In this document: piece by piece, positions 1-12,400 of the stretch
How positions within the stretch are numbered: position 1 is the first letter of the stretch
Layout: every line of letters begins with the position of its first letter
Assembly (NCBI GenBank): GCA_902702965.1
Contig: CACRXP010000177.1
Coordinates: 485,396-549,395, forward strand
Length of the DNA: 64,000 nt
Direction of reading: 5' to 3'
DNA from: Spirometra erinaceieuropaei
Lineage: Eukaryota > Platyhelminthes > Cestoda > Diphyllobothriidea > Diphyllobothriidae
The notes under the pieces: model-generated
Databases searched by the model: none
The model's input: only the letters and a program-made list of their open reading frames with translations
What the model was told of the DNA's origin: nothing
Position numbers and translations under genes: made by a program

Positions 1-372
1 CTTAAGGCACAACGGAACGAGTGAGTTCCGTATGAACGATCGGTGAGCGCCCCCTAACATTGTATATTCCCGATCGAAAACCGACAAGGCAACGGGCTCG
101 TGGCCCGGTGAGTAGAGGCGTTGACTTCTAAACCAACAGGTCGCGAGTTCGAGGCTCGGGTGTTCCACACTTCGGGCTTGGGTATGGCTGGCTGACGACG
201 GCTAATAAGCCAGAAATGGCCATTCCAGTCTCCCTTGTCTTTGTCGGTAATGTTATTCTGCCTATGTATCATGCGCCGCTGTGCGACTGCTGGTTGGGCT
301 CGAGAGAGAGAGCTCTTAAGGCACAACGGAACGAGTGAGTTCCGTATGAACGATCGGTGAGCGCCCCCTACC
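1..372 (+). mobile_element. tRNA-derived SINE, type A: tail of one copy and one full copy
   Basis: Positions 1-60 are the 3' tail of a copy. A complete copy starts near 63 (CCCGATCGAAAACCGAC) and runs to the TA repeat at 372. The head has A-box-like GGCCCGGTGAGTAGAGG and B-box-like GCGAGTTCGAGGC, as in tRNA promoters. The body contains GCTAATAAGCCAGAAATGGC and the tail has the hairpin GGAACGAGTGAGTTCC and GGTGAGCGCCCCC. The same unit recurs many times in the window. Confidence 0.8.
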
Positions 373-895
373 ACTATATATATATCCAGCTCACATCAAT
401 TCAGTTTTTCATATTTTTCTTTATTCGTCTTTAGGGTTCTGCATTTGCCATCCACTAACTGATATGAAAACGGAACACACCTTTTTTCTAACTCATAAAA
501 AAGAACGGTGAACGCGTATTGGAGTACAGGGAACCCGCCACATAAAAAGCAATCCCACTGACAGTTCAAACTGCAAAACCTGTACAGGGACTTTTCGCGC
601 AAGAAGGCCCTGTTAGGAGGGCGGGCTCAAACGTACATCTTTTAATGTACTAGGACTTAAATGCACAATGCCTGGAAAATAACTCTGAGATACAGGCTCT
701 AGCCAATAGGGCCATCAAGGGCATTGCCTATTACCGTAAAATACACTATACACCAGTAAAATTCCGCATTATTCATAAACAGACTTCGACCGATGACTGA
801 TTATCATTTTGTGACCCATCGGGAGATCTAAGACAAAGCAAAATCTGCCATTACATCCTGTGATCACATTACATCTCTGAACGTCACTTCCATGC

Positions 896-2496
896 ACAGT
901 AGCTGTGCTATCTTGTGAAAGAATAAACGAAGTTCTGAAATGTGGATTTCATTCGAAAAGACTACTTAAGTAGGGTTGTCACGTCAATCATTGTATCACA
1001 TAAGCCAAGATGTCCCAGTCACGCTAGGACGCCAGCCTTCAAATGAGTTCCTTATCAACCGCCCAAGTAGAGTCTCGTTCGTAAAAATGAATACTTAATT
1101 AGCATAGATAGTTCCCACCGATTTCCGGTACTATTATAAATTCAAACGTACTTTATAGAAAGCATGTACGAAAATAGTCCTTTTTGGCCAAAATTCTCGA
1201 AGAAGTTTCCAATTAGGAAGGATTACTTAAGTGGGGTTGTTATACTTATTATCATGCAACATAACCCTATGGCACTTCGGACTCATCAGGATGTCGGCTT
1301 TTGAATGCACTTCTATTTGACCTCCTGCAGAAACCACACTCGGTAAAAAATGACTGCGTACGTAGCATGCATTTTTCCTATTGATTATCGATGTCCTTAT
1401 GAATTCAAATTTATTTTATTGAAAACATGCACAAAATATGCTTCGGTTGCTCATTCGGTAGGAAATCACATTGTCTTCATATTTTATGCCCGAAGAAAGT
1501 GTGTATTTAGGTTTTTAAAAAGTTTTCCACTCGGGGCAAAATGGCTACTTAAATAGCATGTGTTTTTCACATCGATTTTCGGCGGTCTTATATATTCAAG
1601 CACATTTTATAGAAAACATGCACAAAAGTATGTTTTTACTCGTTTGCTGAAAAATCACACTGTTTTCATATTTTACGCCCAAAGAAAGTGCGTATTTAGG
1701 TCGCGAAAAAATTTCCCAATTCCCGAAAATTTTGCGTCAGACCAGCCGTCGCATTAACGTTTAGCGACTGCCGTCTGCAAGGTGCATACTTTCCGCGTAA
1801 CGAACAGCATATACTTCTCTATGCCTTTAAGAAGACACCCATATAGAGTTCATAAAATTTCGCAATGAATGCAGACTATGTTGTACATTTCATGAGGAGC
1901 ATTGGCGCAGACTTCGGCCAACCATAGAATCACTTGTTTGACACGGTTAAATAGTTAACTGCTTTTGTACATTGCCCAAAAGTCTGACGACGAGCTGGGG
2001 ATCCAGACTCGAAAATTTACTCATTAAAGTTTATTCCCTTCCCAAAGAATCTTACTTATTTTCAATAAACGTACATGTACGATGCTATATGTATGTACAT
2101 CGCACAGCTTCAAAAATTTCATTATTAGAAACTTTTGAAAACCTAAATGCACACTTTCTTCGGGCATAAAATATGAAGACAATGTGATTTTCTACCGAAG
2201 GATCAAACGAAGCATATTTTGTGCATGTTTTCTATAAAATATATTTGACTTCACAGGAATATCGAAAATCAATAGGAAAAATGCATACTACGTAAGCAGT
2301 CACTTTTTACCGAGTGTGGTTTCTGTAGGAGGTCGAAAAGAAGAGCATTCAAAAGCCGACATCCTGGTGAGTCCGACATGTTATAGGGTTATGGTACATG
2401 ATAATCGGTATAACAACCCCACTTAAGAAATCCTTCCTAGTAGGAAACGCATTCCAGAATTTTGGCCAACATTTCATGAAATCGGTCACGCACTGT
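896..2496. mobile_element. Foldback (long inverted repeat) element, about 1.6 kb
   Basis: The left part (about 930-1770) and right part (about 2050-2496) are reverse complements over several hundred bases. For example, GCCGACATCCTGGTGAGTCC at 2357 mirrors the block near 1275. Within the left arm a segment is repeated in tandem (near 1415-1545 and 1600-1720, both with AAATCACA and GTGTATTTAGG-like blocks). The right end is TCACGCACTGT, as in the copy at 22718-23711. No coding capacity, so probably non-autonomous. Confidence 0.65.
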
Positions 2497-2744
2497 ATGT
2501 CTTCTCCAAATTCCATACTTGAAAAAAGGTATCTTTTGGTTTCAAAAAAGTTACTTATTCTGAGATTATTTAAGACAGAGAAATGCCTAATCGTGCAGAA
2601 CCGCATGAACTCATTTGCTAATGCTGCTAACAAACCGGACAACATGGTCCATATCTAGTATTATGAAACTGTATGAGCCCCGTATGTTCTCTTCACAGTA
2701 GCATATAGAATTTCATTATTTTCCTTACACGAAAAGTACACAGC

Positions 2745-3175
2745 TTGTAGTTCAAAAACCTTGAATGCAAGTATAGCGGAGGATTTAAAATTATTCGGGA
2801 ATTGAGAATGTTACATAAAACCAAAGGATTCTCTTTCGCCATGTATAAAATTGACAACAGACATGATTAACTACCAATTGATCAAAAGAAAGAATATTTT
2901 GATGCCTGTTTCCAAAAAAGTACGTTTAAATTTTAAAAGCATCGAAACTCGTTGGGGAATATTCATGCTACTTAAGTAGTCATTTTTACGGAACGGAATG
3001 TACGCAGGCGATTGGTAAGGCGCTTGTTCGAAAGCCAGTGTCTTCCCGTGACTGGAATATCTTAACATTAGGTGACATGATAAATAATATGGTAACGCTG
3101 CTTAAGTATTCTTTGCGGCTTGAAAACACATTTCAGGACATTAGTCAGCGTTTCATGATATACTTGGCTTATTTT
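2745..3175. mobile_element. Foldback-family fragment (right arm)
   Basis: Contains the family blocks CATGCTACTTAAGTAGTC, GAAAGCCAGTGTC and TGCTTAAGTATTC in the same order as other right arms, more diverged. The left arm is not clear. Confidence 0.5.
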
Positions 3176-3352
3176 GGTTTACTACTAGTAAAGGCCAAGG
3201 CAAGGTGGAAGCCTAAGTTTTGGAGCATTCATCCCAAAGTGCATAATGGTCACCGGACTGTAGTTCGGAGAGAGCACGGCTTTCTGAGAAGCAGTTTAAA
3301 GGGAGTATTTTATCGCTTTATTTAACGCTCCAGACGGAAAACAGTGAATTAC

Positions 3353-3423
3353 CTGTCGAGAAGTACAATGCGACCAGCTTCGACGCTTGACAGTATCTTG
3401 GGGAGGCTGTCGTCAGTGTAACC
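3353..3423 (-). CDS. dgkz/dgki-like: DGK exon: GYTD...LLDR segment of the catalytic domain
   Basis: 71 nt, phase 0 in and 2 out, from acceptor ccttttttcag to donor gtaatt. It reads [17 protein letters not shown] and RIVLLDR, matching the GGGYTDEPVSKIL...VVQLDRW segment after the LGTGNDLA motif. The next exon should begin by completing an Arg codon followed by Trp. No such site was found between 1 and 3350, so the gene continues beyond the left edge. Confidence 0.92.
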
Positions 3424-6400
3424 CTGAAAAAAGGTATGATTTATTTTGAGCTTCAAGTAAGCTGAAAGTTAAATACATTCTTCTTATCGGCTCATCTGCG
3501 TCATTTATAAATACATAGCCGGTTGAGTGAACACGTTCCTAGGGCACAACAACACGCTTATTTGACTGAATTCTATTCCAGCCGCGCAAATTTAAGCTGT
3601 GTACAGCTCATGACAGAGTTCGATTGTCGCATGAGCGGTAATTTGCATCTAGCTCATACGGCTAGGATGAGAAAATTCAAATATACAAGATAGCACCAAG
3701 TAATCATTTCTGACACTGCTGAACTGAAGATAACATTTAAAGGTTTAATTGCTTAAACGTTCGTGCAAAAATTTTAAAATGTACTTACGGGTCCCCAGTG
3801 CAGGGTTCTGGCAAGGTCATTACCCGTTCCGAGAGGAAGAACGGCCACTGGGGGTAGCGGATCGAGCCCGAGGGAATCGATGGCAGAAAGGATCCATCCA
3901 ACAGTCCCATCTCCCCCACAAACAAGAATGCGCACGTTGGGAATTCGGCCGTAGAGTTGCAGTCTTTAAAGCAAATAATATAGTGCAAATAGCCACCCTC
4001 ATATCATCATTGGCATACAGATGAATGCCCGTACTCAATGATTAAAATACCTGCTTCGTGTTCTAATGAAGAAGAAGATTCAGCCGCCAGAATCGCACTT
4101 ACACGACAATAAAGTACTAGACACGGATACACTCACAAAACTCAAACTCTATCTCTTTGCTATCCGTATTGTGACGCAAGCCACAAAGCTGACCTCATGA
4201 AGCTGAAGGCAAAGGCGGGATAGTCGAAGACGTTGAGTGCCCCGTGAGACTTGAACCTCTGATTGTAAATAGGCACAAACACCAAAGCATGCGTCTGTTT
4301 CTTGCTAATCGGACGCTTCCCATAAGCTGTCCGACGACATGGTCCACTTTTGAGCCAGGAAAGCGGTCAGCCGACAAAGTGAGAAGGCTGCATTTGATTT
4401 TTGCTGATAGTACGCATCCGCCCCAGTCTGAATGACCAGACACCTATATGAAAGGCATTAGCTATGCGCCGTACATCGTCATCGCGACACACGGTTACAT
4501 GTACTGAAGATGCCGAAATTTGTTAAACCTTATTAGAAATCTTCAAGGAAAATTTCAAGCAAAAATAGATATTGGCCTAGTACTGAGAGAGTAGGCAAAA
4601 GAGGACAGAAAACCAACCACCTCCACATGTAGCGGCTGTTTGGTTTGTACATGGACAACAGCCTAACTATGTATACTCATATAAACTTCAAAATCTACAG
4701 ACTATACCAACGTTTTTATGACCGATGCCCATTTCTTTTGACTATTTTTGAAGGAACGGTATGTTTTAAAGCGGCAGGATTTGTGTAAAAGAAATATTTG
4801 GTTTATAGTAAGTAGTGAGAATTGTTAGAGTCACTGCGTTTTTATGCATGCTGACTATGAATCAAAATACAGATTCAATCGGAAAGGATGAAACATAGGT
4901 AGGCTCTCTTAGTTTTGTCCAAGGTTCAGAAAATATCGTCATGACCATGTGACAAGTGGTATGAATTTTCTTTTAGAAAAAAGCGTCGAAATAAAGACAA
5001 ACCCAGGACGTATTTTGCAGTATACACCAACTGGTAAACTGCTAAATTAAGAAGATGCGCCTTTGCAAACTCGAAAGCCTCATAAGGAAAATCAATGGAA
5101 GAATAAACAACCCGCTCCTTTTGAGTAATTATTTCTGTCCCGAAGTGACAGCCCTTTGTTTAGGTATAAAGATTGACATTCGTTGACAACAGCTATAGGA
5201 CGAACAAAACCACTACCTATATGGTGTGCCTACGCTTAACATGCCAGTACAGCAGTAGAAATATAGCACTTTCCGATATTTCCAACTGTTTAGCAGGACT
5301 GGGAGGCAGAAGGAGGGGAGCGTTTATTCGCTAAACTCTTCAGCTGGACGTAGCAAGTTACCACAATACTAAGCCAAGCAGAACGCCTTATGTACAAAGT
5401 CTTCTCATATAATTAATTCTATTCGTATAGCGAAAGCATAACGCTGGCAGAGGAGGGACTTCGGACAATGAACTAATACTCTTGAAAACTGTAAACAAGA
5501 ATGAGCTTCTGAGGGAGTGTCAACCAATAACTGGGAGAAAGTAATTCATTGTTGGACGATTGAGGCGTTTTCGTCCCCGCTAAACGTAGGGAAAATCTGC
5601 TGTCCGATACATAGTTGGACCTCACAAAGAACCGCACCGCAGATGTGTTGGGCCGGAAGGGGAGTTGCACTGGCTCACGCTACGCGTCTACCGCGCAGTG
5701 AAATGTCCGTGCAGCGGACAAATACCGCCCTGCTTACGCGTAGTGGGCTGCCTTTGACGTAGGCCCTCGCGTCGCGACAGTCTCTTTGCCCCTGTCCCAT
5801 CATCAGCTAGATGGCGGACTCAGACAGTCGACTGGTGCATAGGAGAGGGAGGACAAAATAAAATCGATACTGACGGAGCCACGCTCATGACACATTAGCG
5901 TATTCATCACCCGCACGAATCTAGCGTGCTTGAATATACCTCAACGGACTAAACGTCCTGACCTTGAAGGTTGTAGCGGCCGCTCCAGTCCCCCTTATCT
6001 CCGACTCCGTTTTGTCGGTTGATGGCCGCGACAATCGTTGCCAGACCGCTGACACACAACCACCCCCGCCGACTAGCACTGGGGCCCCTCCTGTCCAGCT
6101 GCCGTTACCCCCCGGCTGCCCCCACAAACTATTATCACCTTGTCGGACGAACTGTCTTGATACCCGTGAGCCCCAGTAACTATGCCTCCCCCTAATCCTC
6201 CCCTAATCCGTCCAATCTCATGACCAGCACTCAACCAGTTACCCCCACCTACTGACACAGACTTTCACCCCCCCGCGTAAACGACACACCGCGACTGACG
6301 CTCTCCGTGAACGGACGCTTATCTCTGTTGCAAGCAAACAGCCAACTTAAGACAACCTGCCCTGTGTACAGAATTAACTATTCCTCACAGCTCCCTGACT

Positions 6401-9400
6401 GTTGGCATTAGACGAAACGAGCTTATTGTGCGTGGTTTAAGTTGATCTCACATCATTGACCGCCACCAGGTTGCCAAATGAGGTGAGAACGCAGTCCTTT
6501 TTAGGGGTGGGAGTCAGGCTGCAACGACTCCTCGAGATGGTTCTTAAGGCACTGTCACCGGCATGAGATCCAAGCCACCCTCATAAAAAAACCAGTACAT
6601 TTGCTCAGAGTCAGATCATGGAGGATACGTGCAGACGGGTTGTTTAATTTTGTCAGCCATTTCACTCACGCCTACACCCGGTCGTCTTATCGCTGTCTTG
6701 CTGTGGCATCAAGGCGGTTGAGGGGGATGTGTGCGATAGGAGCTTCGAAAGTCCGCTTTACTATAAACTAATTTACGCGGAAGTGATCGTTGCCGCATCC
6801 ATTCCTTGGCCACTTGCGACCATCGAGCTGTCGCCTCGTGGATACTGGTCGTCCGTTTGTGATGAGTTCCTAATGAAATGAAAGCGGCGGCTACCAAGGT
6901 AGGGATAGGTTTTGAGAATATGAGAATAGAACTTCAAATTCTTCTAACTCGTAAGCTGACGATTTCGCCTGTTGTCAACTGAAATCGATAGTGAAATGTA
7001 GAGGCCTATCTCGATAGATTACGAAAGCGAACGTATCGATTTTGCAACGGATTCTTCCGCGTCCAGAGCTCACAAAGGTAGTGACAAGTAGTCAGTGATC
7101 TAAAGCTGTTGTGAAGAAGGACGAAAATGTCGATTATTCCGCTCTTTGACTGTTGGAGTCTCCGTGGCATGGCACAAATGCTAATCTTCGGAATGCAATG
7201 AGAATGAATAAATTAACGACATTATTGTGGAATTTTTTTACTCCATTTACGCGGTTGACGAACATTGTGCCTATGGGGTAGGTTATATATGGTTATACTC
7301 AGTTGTTCGGGATGGCGGCTATTTTTGTTTCGGTCTCCGACGCTGATAGGGAAACTCAGACGCAGCAGTAGTAAATCAGGCCGACCAGTCTCCTTCAGGA
7401 GATGGTGCAGGAATTCTCGGGTCGGCGAAGGTTGACGAATTCGACTTTCTAGAGCCAAGCCGTGAGTGGTGCCGTAGGCATGCCTACGATCTTGAACGAA
7501 AATGCTCACCGAATCGAGTAAACCGTGTCTCTTCCTCGGTACATATTAGCTAATTCGGAGGATGCAAGTGGCCCTCGTACATAATCTACTCGTCATTTTT
7601 AACGACAGGTATTATTCCAAAGCAGTCGATGCTGCATCGCTTGCATTGTTTCTCTTAGACAATAATTTTCCTTACCTAGAATATATGGCAAAATAAATCC
7701 GAACATAAGGTGTCGCCTTCCGCAAAACAGCCGTAACTACGCGTATTGATAGTGAGTTCAATGCACATTTCTTACACTGCGAAGTTACGCTCGAGACAGA
7801 AGGACCAGTGGATTTTGACGGAAAGTTAAAGACATGTGGGCGTTGAAAGGTCAGTACGAAAATAACCGCCCACGTCTTAACTCGCCTACTGAACAATCTA
7901 ACAGGCTGTGCCAGTGTTGTTTTGGATCAAACCTATGGCTAGATTCGCCTACTCAATATGGTATCCGATTTTTGCATAATCTCGGTGGAACCGTACATGT
8001 GTTGCATGAGAGAGGTTGGATAGAACTGGGCACGACAGTTGAGTTTACTCCTCTGAATGATAGTCTAGTCACAGAGGTAAATACCATGTCTCGAAAGCTG
8101 TAGTACGCAAAGGCGTGAATTTAGGCTTGTCAAGTACTGCAGTCGTGCTTATCTTCAAATATCAAAATTAGAAACAAATTATGAAGCACTTCCGTTCCAG
8201 CCGTCAGCGCGATCGCTTTCGAGCAGCGCTAGTCTAAATCAATTCTATCGACGCTCCGTCATTCAACGGACAGGGTTCCTGGACAGCCAATTATGCTGTT
8301 TTTGAGAATAGAAATAATCAGTTGCCTGAGATCCATTTTTATATGAATGCTGACCGGCCGGGGCTAGGACAGAGCGCATCCGGTCACCGACTATTTGTGT
8401 GGTAGAAACGAACTGGCAGCGAACGAGATTCTTTTAGTAAGAATCTGCGTCTCGCAAACAGTTCAGACACAATTTCAAAGTTTGCTTGACTGTAATTCAA
8501 GTATCCTGGTCGACATGGGTTACGTGATTTATTGAAATAGCCCATGTGTTTATGTGGTAACACGCCCAGTTGCAAACTCAAACAGCGCCATTTGGGATCC
8601 GACCCGCCCGCTTCCTCTCCTGTTACAAAATCCTGGTCAGTGTACGTTGGGGACCAGGGGGCCTGGTGGTACCTCTAAGTAAGGGTTTTTGTGGCGTCAG
8701 CTTCCTGCACCGGATACCGCCTCCGGTCGTCTTGGGGCTACCTTGACGCCGGGCTCAGGTAAGTGAGGAAGGAGTGGGGTAGATGCTGTGCAAGCACGCT
8801 ATTATTGTAAAATAATTTACACGGTAGAACTGCCGCCTGCTCCGCCCTCTTTCCAAATGATGATGCTTATCAATAGGGCGTGGATTGTTTAGGAGGGTGT
8901 ATATGAACTCCCGCTTAACCTAAAGGTGGATAAGTTCCCATGCCAGAACCCTCTTGATTTTATCCATAAACACTAAACGTTCTCCCATTACCTTTATTTT
9001 CTTTCGTTAGGATTTTAAAATGCTCAACCAGACTAATTGTTTCTGGTATCCGGTGCACTCTTAACTGCAAGACCAATTCAGATACCTTGGGCCAGGTCTT
9101 CGGAAACTGACCATTTGTTTGGCCTTTAAATTATTCAAAAGCAATATCGACTGTGATCCATCTCCTGTTGTCACAGTCGTCTGAACAGCAAAGAAGACAT
9201 AACGAAATCTTGAGTGACTATCGATAGCGTGTCCAGTCAGTTTCTCTCGCCCCAATAACCCCGGGGTAAGATGTGTTTTGGTAGCCCCACCTCATGGACG
9301 CAATGCTGTTGTGGTTGGAGTTAAGGGTTAGGGCTAGGAGTTATGGTTAGGGGTTGGGAGTTATGGTTAGGGGTTAGGGTTATGGGTCAGGGTTTAGGAT

Positions 9401-12400
9401 CAGGGATTAGAGTTAGGGGTTAAGGTGGGGGGTTAGCGCAACTATCTACCAACCATTCAAAATACAACCGCACATTCCAAATGGCTTTTCTTTTGCATAC
9501 TGCTACTTGACCACGTCGCCTGTGCGTTCCCCGGTCCGACCTGTAAAAGCCCCTATTACCACCGGTCCAGTATTGGAGATGACTGGGGTTTGTTTACTTC
9601 AAGTGAGGTTACATAACCACATCCGACCTAAACCGGAACTCAGATCCCAGACATAACGCAGCCCTCGTAACCAATCACACATTGGATCGCAGGAAAAACT
9701 TGGGTGTCCGTGGCTTGGCCCATGCTAAATCGGAATGCTTATTAGACGCGTGAAGTTCCAGCGAGAAGTTCAAGTAGCCCAACAGCGGATGCCGGTGAGT
9801 TCAATCCGCTGCTTCGCTTACACTTTTCAAGGGCTCTGTACGCCAATGTGTCTGCCATCCAGACTGCCAGGGCAAAGGCCGGCTGCTCGCACGAGATGGA
9901 CTACTGGGTGAGTCATCCGCCGTGGCTTGCTTTCAGTTTCGCCTTGGTTGCTGGGGCTGCTTGCTTCTTGACTCGCCAACCTCTGAGTCAGAACAACCGC
10001 AGGTACTGACTGCAACATCGGGATCCCAGTAAGCATACCCCTCAGTGGAAGCTAAAATCGTCTGTAGAACCACCCAGAAGTCATATTTTGCTTCTCAATC
10101 GACCCCTAAAACCCAAATGCCTGCCATCGTGACAGGGACGTACACTGATCAGGTTACGGAATACACTTGAAGTCCAATCTAGAGCCCGCATAAGCAGTCG
10201 CCTGGTCGCCAGTAATGATGCAGGCAGATGTAATGACAAAGTTAAGGGAGGCGTAGATGACTATTTTGGATTCATTAGCCGTCGCCCGCCAGCCACGCGT
10301 GACCCCAGGTCAAGATGACTTGGGATTCCAACCATGAATCGTTTGGACATTATTCTTCAAGGTCAACCATCCGTCATCGAGCCACAGGTCCACTGTCAAG
10401 TCGATTGCATTCGTGAATATTCATTGTCGTAGGAGAGCCGTTAACCGATCAGACATGCAGGCGAACGATTCTCCTTTCCCACCTGATAAAAAATATTCCC
10501 GACAGGAAGTCACACGATATCTGGTGCGTGGCTTAATGCTTAATAGGTGGACCTAACGCCAAATTACCGAAGAGTCGCGGTTCAAAATCCAGGCTATACA
10601 AAAGCCGTGATTGGGTATGGCTGGCGGACGACGGCCAACAAGCCAGAAGTGGCCATCCCAGTCGTCTTTGTTTTCATTGGTATTCCTTACTGTCTTCACA
10701 GTGGCGCGATTTCAAACGGCTGGGTGGTAAATGCAGGTAAGCAACTGAGAATATGGTAGGGGGCGCTCATCGATGATTCTTACGGAACTCACTCGTTCGG
10801 TTGTGCCTTAGGGGATCTCTCTCGAGCCCAACCAGCAGCCGCACAGCGGCGCATGATAAAGGCAGAATGATATTACTGACAAAGACAAGGAAGACTGGAA
10901 TTGCCACTTCTGGCTTATTAGCTGTCGTCAGCCAGTCATACCCAACTCTGAAGTGCGGGCAACCCGAGGCTCGAACAGGCTCGAGAGAGAGCTCGTAAGG
11001 CACAACGGAACGATTGAGTTCCATAAGAACGATCGGTGAGCACCCCCTACCATTATATATTCCCGATCGAAACCGACAGGGCAACGGGCTCGTGGCCCAG
11101 TGGTTAGAGGCGTGGACTTCTAACTAACAGGTAGCTAGGTTCGAGCATCGGGTGTTCCACACTTCAGGGTTGGGTATGGCTGGCTGACGACGGCTAATAA
11201 TCCAGAAATGGCCATTCCAGTCTCCCTTGTCTTTGTCGGTAATTGCAAACGGAGAGCATTTCCGACATATGTTTGCGAAAACGAAAGTGCCTTAGGTTTA
11301 TCGGTCGTCATCAGGCATACTTTCTGTGAACTGGAGGCTGGAATTGGGGTTCATTTTTCTTCAAATCAAATGTCCTGCCATTGAGTCCGGAGCTTACTTC
11401 CTGTCGTTATGAGTGAGAACAAGCGAAGCCACACGGGATTGGCTCTAGCCAACCGTGCTGCCAATATACGGGCTTTCTCTCTTGTACGGAACCTGCAGTC
11501 TACAAACCGCACATACAGTCATACAACGACGAGCAGCCAATCAGAGATCGAGGAACTTGGTCGACTCAAGAAGCTGCAAAAAGACACAAGTCCAAAGGTT
11601 AAAGCGACAGTCACAAGAACTCACCCCAAATGCGGTCCGTTCTCGTCCAGACAGAAGATCTGGCGCGGGTTGAGGAGCCACTGGAACTTGCGCAGCAACT
11701 TCCCACCCTGATTTCCGCCAGCTTTGGGATTAATGAAGACCACCAGAGGGCACAGGGAAGATTTGCACTTCGGGTTGGGTTTAATGACGAAGGGGAAATC
11801 ACGGGTCGCTGCGGAACCAGGTCGGGCGCCGACAGGTGTGGTCGGTAAGGAGAGGACGGAGGTTGAAAGAGGCGCGGTCTTGGCGAGGTTCTCGGAGGAA
11901 CTTGCCAGAGTTCGCATCTGCACCGACGGCTTGCGCAGACTGAGTGCAAATGCGGGATTGGATGGACTGCGTCGTACTGAGGCTCTGAGGGTGTTCTCGG
12001 TAAAATAAAACAGGGGGACAATGGTTCCTCAGCGTGATGCAGCCAGCAGTATACATATAAAAGTGTTATAGCGGGGTGAAGTGGTTGACTGGCTAATCAT
12101 TTAGGCAAGACGTGGATGTGTAACCGCGCCTGATGGGCACAATACTGTTTACCTACTTAATTAATTTGAGTTGGTTTGATTACGTTAGCATGGTGTTGCT
12201 GTGCGCTGCGGTGTGCGTTATGTTGATGGCCTTCTTTCTTTGTGTCCGTGTCTACCTTTTTGGCCCAATGCCGGTGGTTCTTCTTGACTTTCGGCCTGTC
12301 GTCTCCTTCTAGCTTTCGCGTTCGATGTTTCGGGGTTGGGGTTTAGCATTGCGGCTAAGGGTTAGGTTTGGGGTTAGGGTTACGGGTTAGAGTTAGGAGA

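Larger units (their letters stand above)
3964..11624 (-). other. DGK intron, about 7.7 kb, splitting the catalytic domain
   Basis: Starts gtgagt and ends ttaaag on the minus strand. It contains a C-rich block at 5930-6300, fragments related to the repeat with conserved TTTATAGTG (6690-6860 and 8650-8850, minus), a TTAGGG-bearing repeat (9270-9625) and SINE copies (10547-11244). No other gene was recognised. Open frames at 4195-4443 and 7222-7509 on the minus strand match nothing I know. Confidence 0.8.

Noticed and set aside
11299..11315. Hammerhead-like CTGATGA on the minus strand
   Set aside because: CTGATGA is followed by CGACCGATAAAC without GAAA in register and without a stem II.
11611..12021. 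136-codon minus frame over the DGK exon
   Set aside because: It is a shadow of the correct frame (11625-11995), which carries the kinase motifs.
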